From assembly GCA_003116875.1 (NCBI GenBank), contig BCKT01000009.1, positions 372,001 to 436,000 on the forward strand: a stretch of DNA of 64,000 nt. Direction: 5' to 3'. Position numbers and translations under genes: made by a program. Below are positions 57,462 to 64,000 of this stretch, piece by piece. The stretch's first letter is position 1, and every line of letters begins with the position of its first letter. Below the pieces are notes generated by a model. That model was not told the origin of the DNA, searched no databases, and worked only from the letters and a program-made list of their open reading frames with translations. The stretch is from Takashimella koratensis. Its lineage: Eukaryota; Basidiomycota; Tremellomycetes; Trichosporonales; Tetragoniomycetaceae.

Positions 57462-57557
57462 TGTCCCTGGCCCGGATCGAACGGGCGATCTTTCGATGCA
57501 CTTGCGAGAGAAGTTGACAACTTCAGTCGAACGCGTTCCCAATTACGCCACAGAGAC
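57462..57557 (-). tRNA. tRNA-Phe (GAA) with a 23-nt intron
   Basis: The minus strand folds as a tRNA. GTCTCTG pairs with CAGGGAC (one G-U pair), the D arm is GCG...CGC, the anticodon stem is TTCGA/TCGAA, the T arm is GCCCG-TTCGATC-CGGGC, and the discriminator is A. The anticodon loop reads C-T-GAA-G, then a 23-nt intron (57498-57520) sits between positions 37 and 38, the usual nuclear tRNA intron site. GAA decodes Phe. The intron can pair partly with the anticodon region, as expected for tRNA endonuclease substrates (GTTG/CAAC-type complementarity is seen). CCA is not encoded. The T arm holds the B-box promoter. Confidence 0.9.
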
Positions 57558-58162
57558 CTTGTATTTGGCTCGGACTTTTTACCAATGTGACTCCTGTCTA
57601 CACACGGGGTCCTTTCGTCGGAGCGTAGACTAGTTTAGCTCACATAACCCTCCGTGCAGTCCAATTATGGGAACGAGCGTACGTGCAATGCATTACCTCG
57701 GGTCCGGTAAGGAGGGGGGGAGGGGGCGGGGGGGTGTGCGTGGGCGAACGGGGCTGTCAGTGCGTGGGGCTTTCGGGCCCAGCAAGACAATTCGTCCTTT
57801 CAGTTGACGGACTTGAGCATTTCAGGCAACGACCAAGTTGACCAACCGCCAACATTTCACATGAGTCGATTACACGTCTATACGGACAGTGACAGAAAGG
57901 ATGGCGACCCACCGGACCTTATCGATCGGATCTTATGCAGCTGTCGGGAGGTGAAACCGGGGGTAGGTAGCCTCATCGATGTGGAATTCCAACGTCTGTC
58001 CTTTGTGTCTGTATTGAGCGGACCGCGGAGATGAGTGTTTGAAGTTGGCGGATTAAGCTATTTAAGTGTCCGAAGGCGGACTCTGCTTGAACGAGACGAC
58101 AGCAGCGACCATTACAGACTCCGCCTTGGCCGCGCGAGCTTCCCTGCTACATGCCTCTGACA

Positions 58163-58168
58163 TATAAG
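58163..58168 (+). promoter_or_regulatory. TATA-like element (TATAAG)
   Basis: It lies 66 nt before the ATG at 58229, comparable with the TATAAAT upstream of the paralog. Confidence 0.5.
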
Positions 58169-58228
58169 TAGGGATCCCCTGGAGGAGTCCGAGGAGTGTA
58201 GCATATACCAGACCCTCTTCGACACACG

Positions 58229-59020
58229 ATGGCATCGACGAGCGACAAACTCTCCACAGCCGAGGCGCCTTGGTCGATCATTCTCTTGTTGTCGCTGGGA
58301 TCTCGCGCCGTCACTGACTACGAAGACCCCCTCCGTCCGGATGACAGACGTACAGTGTCTTTCGAGGAATGCAGTCGTTACATTGTCGACGGCTCCGGAA
58401 AGGCAACTCTGCAGATGCTCATCCGCTCCGTTCCCATCAAGTTTCCGATGGAGTCTCCCCCCATCATCCAAGAGCCATCCGACCCCCAATACAAAGCGCC
58501 CTCACGCACACAAGAAGCCACATCAATCATCCAAGGGATCCAGAGATACACCGACCAGCGACGTTGGTTCATCGGAAAGTGGCCCACGTCTATTGAAAGC
58601 GAGCCTCACAGATTTGTGCACGACACAAATTCGAATGCCATGCAGAAAGCCGTTTCACTGAGTGACACTGAGGTCACACGCCTTGCTGATGAGATTCTCC
58701 AGACTTTCAAGACAGCCGAGTCCCTCACATGGGGGCCAAAATCCCCTCTCTCCCCGGAACCAAGCATATTTGACAACATGATCATCTCGTGGAATTGGTG
58801 CAAAGACGACGGCACTCTACTTCACCCAGTTCCTCGTCGTTCCGATGCTTCCTCTCAAGTGACTGACGACACTCCTCCTGCGTGGACGCCCACCAACAAG
58901 CGTTCTGATACGGCCGAAGCCGAATTCTCCTACGTCAAAAACTACCCGAGCAATTTCGCGATCCTCACTCTCACTTTCGACCCCAACACGACGATCTCGA
59001 ATGATCGGCTGAAGGCTTGA
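58229..59020 (+). CDS. Unrecognised protein, second of a tandem paralog pair
   Basis: A single exon of 263 residues with a clear ATG. I do not recognise the family. It shares at least five ordered blocks with the protein at 56449-57223, including a helix with a SDTEVTRLADEILQTFKTAE pattern, a Trp-rich strand (MIISWNWCKDDGT, there MTVCFDWWEDKAT) and a final hydrophobic strand near the C-terminus. The pair has low identity, so the duplication is old or fast-evolving. No signal peptide, membrane helix or zinc motif is seen. Codon use resembles the housekeeping neighbours only loosely, with more A/T-ending codons, which could mean lineage-specific origin; that is inference. Transcription is on the same strand as its paralog, 1 kb downstream, with the tRNA-Phe gene in between. 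Confidence 0.75.
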   Translation: MASTSDKLSTAEAPWSIILLLSLGSRAVTDYEDPLRPDDRRTVSFEECSRYIVDGSGKATLQMLIRSVPIKFPMESPPIIQEPSDPQYKAPSRTQEATSIIQGIQRYTDQRRWFIGKWPTSIESEPHRFVHDTNSNAMQKAVSLSDTEVTRLADEILQTFKTAESLTWGPKSPLSPEPSIFDNMIISWNWCKDDGTLLHPVPRRSDASSQVTDDTPPAWTPTNKRSDTAEAEFSYVKNYPSNFAILTLTFDPNTTISNDRLKA

Positions 59021-59258
59021 CGATCTCTGCCCCAGAGCACGGTTAACGCTCCATCCGATGGCGTGCAAGGTTCGACAAGCGTACCAAGGAGGTGGAGGGA
59101 GGGTCACCGGGATTGATCAGACGTTGGTGGCAAGGATGAAAGTCGATTGAGAAAGTGAAGATTTGGGTAGGGTTTGATGTGTGTTTCGAAGCATGCGCTC
59201 TTCACCTTTCGGTCCATGATGCATTTTGATAAGAGGCTGCTATAACACAGGGTAATGC

Positions 59259-61098
59259 TTACATGGTCATTCCACCCGACAGAAAGATGCCCACAAGAGA
59301 CTTGGGCGAGTCCTGTGGGTCAGCCGGAGCAAGGAACAACACTTACGCGCAGCTCCCACGCAAGGAGGACGGGGTAGCCTCTGGTTCCCTTGACCCGCGA
59401 CGAAGAGACGGGCTGGAGGATGATCCCAGCTGGCAGGCGGGAGGGTTCCTTCACTCGGAGGAGGACTTCGAACAGAGGGAACGCGTTGAGCGCAATGACC
59501 GCGAGGCGAAGGGTTGCCTTGCATGCAAAGATGACCGAATGTGCCTGTAATGTTATGATTTGACACAACCAACCACTCACGAGCACGAAGAGTCCCGCAT
59601 AAACGACGACAGTGGGGAAGAGGAAGGCCGAGACGGTGAACAGCAGTGTCCCGAGAAACAGCTGGTCCACTTCGTATTCGTACGAATCAGTTCGCTGACG
59701 GAGAACGTTCCATCGTTTTCCTAGGTATCAGTATGGACAAAAAGCATGTGCTTACCTCTGAAGAGGTTCCATAGACCGCTGAGGCTATCGAGTTGCCATG
59801 CGCAAAGGGCAGCGAGGAGGCGGTGACATACGAGGATGTGGAGAGTGAGGAGTGAGAGTGCGTCGGAGGCGAGGGCAAGGGTAAATGTGAGGCCTGCGAT
59901 GGAAACGGCTGCGAAGATGTGAGTGACGATGGGCATCGCCTGGGCGAGAGCCGGGAGGAGACGAGCTAGAGTGGGTAAGTGTGAAGCCACAGGGGTTTGA
60001 CAGGGGCGACGTACCTCCCCATGAAGACACAATCCATCCTAGGGCGGTGCAAAAGAATTGACTGAGCGGGGTGTTGAGCTTGAGACCGACTGGCCAATCG
60101 TTGAGCCATTGCAGTGAATCCACGATAGCGCGAGTGCATTGCTAAGGTCAGCGAGGCAGATCATGCAGGCTTACCTCGAACAATGCAGGCAAGGATGCTT
60201 GGAGGAGGCCTGATAAGTCGAGAATCATCGTCCGTGCCGCGTACCCGAGGATCATATCGTTCTGCCGTCAGGGTCGATGCGACTCAAACTCACAAGCACG
60301 AGCCAAGCAGTGTTCCAAAAGCTCATGTAAAGCTTACTCCTCTCGGCGAGGGTCACGTTGGGGTGGGCAAGGGTCGCTTGAAACGCACGAGGGCCATGTA
60401 AGAGCTGGTCCAGGCGGAGACATAGTTGAGCGACTGGGGTCAGCCCGAGTACGGGGGCGGGGGCTCACGAAACACGCTGGAGTAGCGGAGGGAAGGTAAA
60501 GAATGACCCGCGACGTTGAGCTGAAGGGAGCATCCCCAAACCAAAGCGGAAACGACGAGGCGGGCGGGATTTAGGGCTATGCCAAGGAGGTGAGCCGCCC
60601 ATGACGCGAGGAGGAAAGCGATCGATCTGACACCGCTGTGAGACGACCCGCGCAACCTTTCTTGCACCGCTCGAGACCCGTTGATCTATCACTTAGCGCG
60701 TCCTCTAGGCTCAATGGACTCACGAGCTGGACGACCTCATCCGTCACACCGTCTTGGCTCCAACCTATCCCGTTTGCGCGCTGGGTTGTACCCGTCGACG
60801 CACCTAGCGTGAGGAAACGGAGCCGCACGGGGTCCGGGGGCGTGTAGTAGACCACCTCGATAGGTTGGCTGGCGTTAGCTGGCTAATAGATCTACGCTCA
60901 CCTGCACGACACCACGCGACCTCGCCTATCGATCCAGAACGTCTCTCCAGTCTCGCTCTCAGGCGCTCCAGCCTGTACCGCGCTCCCCAGTCGCCGTAGG
61001 GGCCGGACAATGTCGGTCCGACCTTGCGGAGGCTCGGGGGTCGGCTCGTGCTCGTCCAGCTGCTGCATCAGCGCCAACCGCTTCCAAACCTTACCCAT
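59259..61098 (-). CDS. GPI1: GPI1/PIG-Q subunit of GPI-GlcNAc transferase
   Basis: Ten exons: 61098-60902, 60868-60724, 60685-60469, 60433-60294, 60261-60175, 60141-60015, 59965-59756, 59720-59581, 59544-59347 and 59312-59259, giving 504 residues. Gpi1 belongs to the ER membrane complex that adds GlcNAc to phosphatidylinositol, the first step of GPI-anchor synthesis. It is a multi-spanning protein. Family blocks are AQLCLRLDQLLHGP, YMSFWNTAWLVLNDMILG, WLNDWPVGLKLNTPLSQFF, LWNLFRGKRWNVLRQRTDSY, the highly conserved DQLFLGTLLFTVSAFLFPTV, and a loop with FEVLLRVKEPSRLPAGI near the C-terminus. Introns are remarkably short: the shortest is 32 nt (60262-60293), and most others are 33-38 nt. The gene is head-to-head with the RWD-domain gene across about 255 bp. 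Confidence 0.94.
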
Positions 61099-61353
61099 TG
61101 GCCTACGATTGAGACGACACAGAGCGTATCCTCAACTGTCCAGCCGACAACGATCCCGCTCGGCCCACCTTGGCCCCTCGTCGGCCAAAACACGCGCATG
61201 AGGGTTGGTCTGTTATTGACTTGGATCACTGGTCGGTTTGCTGGAGTTTTATTTCCGAGTTCCGGGACGTGGATCACCAAGGACCAAGAAATTGAGATTG
61301 CAAAAGGTCCAACTTGTACACTTCCACTTTCTCTACAACTCGACACGACCGCG

Positions 61354-62288
61354 ATGGAGGAGCTTGTCGAGGAGCAGCTCGGGACCATCCAATTGCTCCA
61401 AGCCATGTTTCCACTTCCATCCGAGCTCGTCTTGTCGCCCGAAACCAGCACGGCCGTCGCGGCGAACGAATCTGGCTCCTTGTCCGCATTCGAACTAACT
61501 CTTCGAGTCTTGGTCAACGACGATCAAGCTCTCCCCGTGGAACTGGCGGTCTCTCTATCCCTCATACCCATTCCCAAAGCTGGCGGGGACAAGATTCGAA
61601 TAACAGTTCGTCAACCGCCGTTCCTCAATCGGGCGGGGTACGAGGAGCTCGTAGCTTCGATGCCTGCGGTTGAAGCCGACAATCTATCGAGCGAGGTGAT
61701 CCTATCAGCTATCGATCACGTCCGCAGTATGCCCATGCCATCTCAGCCTGTTGAGCCGGTACCAGAGGCTCCATTAGATCAGGATGACAACCTCGAACGG
61801 GTTTGGTTCTGGTTTCCTTCCCTATCCACGCGGGAGAAAAGGCGCGACCTGGTGGAGTATGCCGGGTCATACAGCCTCACAGGTTTCGTCCTTGCAGGTG
61901 AGCACGAGCTCTGAGTTGAAATCTGCCGCACAAGGTCATATACTGATGGTCTAGGGAAACCCGGACTACTCTGCGTCGAGGGCGACGGGCAGCGGATAGA
62001 TCGCTACATGGCTGCAATCAAGAGCGAGAGCTGGGGCGATATCCCCAGCCACCAGAAGAAGGTAAGCGATACTTGGTCACCCGCTGACATCAGGTGACTG
62101 AGCGACTACGGCGGCCCCTTGCTTGTTCATCCGATCGCAAGTTCACAGACATGACTGAGATCACCCACCTGATCCCTCAGCACGGGCAGTATAATCACCG
62201 CGGAGACATGGGCGAGGTCAAGCGGCTCATGGATCAGTGGGGGGTAGGCGACGATTTCGGTGCGGTGGTCATGAATTCCGGCGCGTGA
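61354..62288 (+). CDS. RWD and DUF1115 domain protein (RWDD2-like)
   Basis: Exons 61354-61897, 61955-62061 and 62094-62288 give 281 residues. The N-terminal RWD domain begins MEELVEEQLGTIQLLQAMFP, the usual RWD start, and includes the YEELVASMP helix after PFLNRAGY. The C-terminal half is a DUF1115/Prp3-C-terminal-like domain, with VWFWFPSLSTREKRRDLVEY, GFVLAGKPGLLCVEGD and the strongly conserved ending MTEITHLIPQHGQYNHRGDM and DDFGAVVMNS. Animal homologs are RWDD2A/B, of poorly known function. I placed the start at 61354, where family similarity begins; an in-frame ATG at 61198 would add 52 residues. The gene is divergent from GPI1 and convergent with the next gene. Confidence 0.88.
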
Positions 62289-62436
62289 ACACAAGTACAT
62301 AGTGCAACGCCATCGCAGGGCGGGGGGTATCAATGGTGGGTATAAAAAGAGTGAGAGGGGGAAGACAAGAGCAGGACCCAATAATACTAGCAGTGTTCCG
62401 GATTATTGACAATGATAGAGGTACAGACACGACAAT

Positions 62437-63755
62437 CTAGAATCGCCTCGAGCCTGGCGGTGGGCGCTGTTGTTGCTGCGGCGGTGGTGGGCGAGCGTTG
62501 TACCCCTGTTGCGGTGGTGGACCACCTCGCATGGGCGGAGCGCCTCCTCGAGCCGGCGGCCCACCTCGCATCGGGGGTTGGTTGCGCGGGTCCGGTCGGA
62601 AGTTGGGGCCGTTGCCCATACGCGCTTGGATAGCTGGATCTTGGCGATAAGTCTGGGCGAGGTTAGCCGCGGGAGGAGGCGCGGTCGACGCGATGCCCGG
62701 TCCCATCCGGGGTCCAGCGGACGCAGGGCCAGAGTGTGTCCCGTTGGGCCGCTGCAAGGGTGCAGGAGTCGGGCGACCAGTGGACGCGGGCCCGGCTGCT
62801 GGCGCGGTCGATGCGGGTCCACCACCAGCTGCCCCTTGCTTGCGCTCCGCAGCCTGCATGATTTGGTCGCTAGGCAATCGTTAGTATCAGATCATACCGA
62901 TGCAAACTGTTCTAGACTCACTCCAAGAGGTTCAGACAAGCACAGCACACGACCCACTCCACACAGTCCTCGTTGCCCACACCAAGCGTTTGCCACACCT
63001 GCTTCTCGTCCTCTGTCTTGCCCGTGATCGTGATTCGCGTCCCGCCGCCCTTCTCTGGCGGGTTCTTGGCGACTTTCCCAAACTGCCGTCAGCGCCCGTT
63101 TCTACTTGTCCCTTACCTCGACACGCTTGGGCGGGATCTGGTGCCCTGCGTATTTGAAGTAAAACATTGTCCACCACTCGGCATTCGGGTTCGGCTTGGA
63201 CACCTGGTACAGAGGGGTGTCGTCCTGGTTGACAATCTTGTACGTTGGGCTCATAACACCAGTGTTCTCGATAGTCCATCGGAGATCTCGCGACGCCTCG
63301 CAGCGGACGGTGTTGGATCGCTGCGCACCAGTAGCTGGAAGGGACGTGCTGGATGACCCGCCGCGAGGAGGTGGGAAGAGCTTGGCGACGCAGAGGTCGC
63401 CCTGGGGAGAGGGAGTGAGGAGGTAGTTGACGCGGTTCTGGAAGAGTTAGTAGTTGTTTTGTCTAGATTCATACCTCTTCGGTGTGACTGAAGGCGTCGT
63501 CAGCGGTGTTACAAGCGACGGAGTTCTTCTGACCCGGTCCCACATATCCCAACAGAGCACGAGTACTCACAGATAGGTGTACAAGACTTGGTTAGGTTGT
63601 CCATGCGGGGTGACAATCAACGTAGGCAGATGATTTGGCATCGGCGCATGGTGTGGAGATGTAAAGCTGAGCCTATCAGCACGCGACCTCGTCACGCCCG
63701 GAGGGGGAAACTCACACCGTGTAGATGGCTTTAGACACGTCGTCGGAGGCCATGG
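62437..63755 (-). CDS. Conserved fungal protein of unknown function
   Basis: Six exons: 63755-63718, 63666-63571, 63487-63475 (13 nt), 63437-63117, 63082-62922 and 62869-62437, giving 353 residues. I recall similar uncharacterised proteins in basidiomycetes, but no named function. The first ~220 residues are a compact domain with PHGQPNQVLYTYL, GDLCVAKLFPPP, CEASRDLRWTIENTG, a Trp-rich AEWWTMFYFKYAGH strand, PPKRVEFGKVAKNPPEKGGG, and a Cys-containing helix (DCVEWVVCACLNLL). The C-terminal ~140 residues are Pro/Gly/Arg/Gln-rich with RGGPP repeats and probably disordered; such RGG-like tails often bind RNA, which is inference. The first donor is GTGTGAGT: only its upstream GT (63717) keeps the frame. 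Exon 3 is a 13-nt microexon. Confidence 0.8.
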
Positions 63756-64000
63756 TCGCGGGACGGTAGGGTAGAGGTGGATATCGATGGAGATAAGGAG
63801 GATGGAGGAGCGGCAACGGGAGAATGAATATCGAAAGGTGTTGAGACAAAAGTGTCAGTGCTCGAGCCTTTGCTGGCTTGCTTTGAGACGGTAGAGGAAA
63901 GGGGTAGTTGGGCGTATTCGAAGGAAGGGGAGACAGGTACTCGGATGGGAGGAAGGGAAGAGGGGGGAGGGAGATGGAGGGGAGTTGAATAGATGGGCGT
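63756..64000. other. Upstream region to window edge
   Basis: A 245-nt purine-rich stretch upstream of the last gene. No gene start is visible before the edge. Confidence 0.5.

Larger units (their letters stand above)
57224..58228. other. Region between the orphan paralogs
   Basis: About 1 kb that contains the tRNA-Phe gene at 57462-57557 and a G-rich run near 57710-57735. I looked for a third paralog copy and found none: a frame at 57805-58034 shares no blocks with the pair. Confidence 0.6.

Noticed and set aside
57805..58034. Possible third copy of the orphan family
   Set aside because: It lacks an ATG at its start and shares none of the blocks common to the two paralogs.
1..64000. Transposons, CRISPR arrays, prophage or biosynthetic cluster
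   Set aside because: No transposase, reverse transcriptase, integrase or synthase motifs and no spaced direct repeats were seen; gene content is eukaryotic housekeeping.

Overview
The window is nuclear DNA from a fungus, most likely a basidiomycete yeast or dimorphic fungus. The evidence is intron-rich genes with GT-AG introns mostly 32-60 nt long, CTAAC/CTGAC/CTGAT-like branch sites just before CAG/TAG acceptors, a GC-rich third codon position, and a gene set matching basidiomycete housekeeping proteins. A Tremellomycete is my best guess, but that is inference. There is no prokaryotic signal: no operon, insertion sequence or CRISPR array. Exon structures were worked out by hand from splice signals, reading-frame continuity and remembered family sequences.

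Layout. 1-961: 3' part missing, a Usv1/Rgm1-type C2H2 transcription factor (minus). 962-7084: 6.1 kb without a supportable gene, holding a perfect 15-bp hairpin and a heptamer repeat. 7085-9624: an unrecognised protein with one atypical zinc finger (plus). 10120-17911: SNW/SKIP splicing factor, UNC-45/She4-like myosin chaperone, COG6 and phosphomannomutase. 19670-28264: acetyl-CoA transporter, a 22-exon Nup133-like nucleoporin and the tri-snRNP protein Snu23. 28686-33569: a large GDS1-type winged-helix plus APSES-like protein with 2.8 kb of upstream DNA. 36363-39536: WBP1/OST48 and TSR2. 39537-41098: low-complexity DNA with an assembly gap. 41099-50844: phosphatidylinositol synthase, signal peptide peptidase, the SYO1-like ribosomal-protein chaperone and kexin. 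51917-55712: a PAQR/Izh3-like membrane protein and Elongator subunit ELP6. 56449-59020: two unrecognised genes that look like diverged tandem paralogs, with a split tRNA-Phe between them. 59259-63755: GPI1/PIG-Q, an RWD/DUF1115 protein and a conserved protein of unknown function.

How the genes relate. Eight of about 23 proteins serve the secretory and glycosylation pathway: COG6, PMM, the acetyl-CoA transporter, WBP1, PIS1, signal peptide peptidase, KEX2 and GPI1. PMM leads to GDP-mannose and dolichol-P-mannose, WBP1 is an oligosaccharyltransferase subunit, and PIS1 makes the lipid on which GPI1 begins GPI-anchor synthesis. Two proteins (SNW1, SNU23) are spliceosomal. Many neighbours are head-to-head with 80-400 bp between start codons.

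The most unusual items are the orphan tandem pair at 56449-59020, a GC-AG intron in ELP6, microexons of 9-15 nt, introns as short as 32 nt, two GTGTRAGT double donors where the reading frame demands the poorer site, and the hairpin in the large intergenic region.
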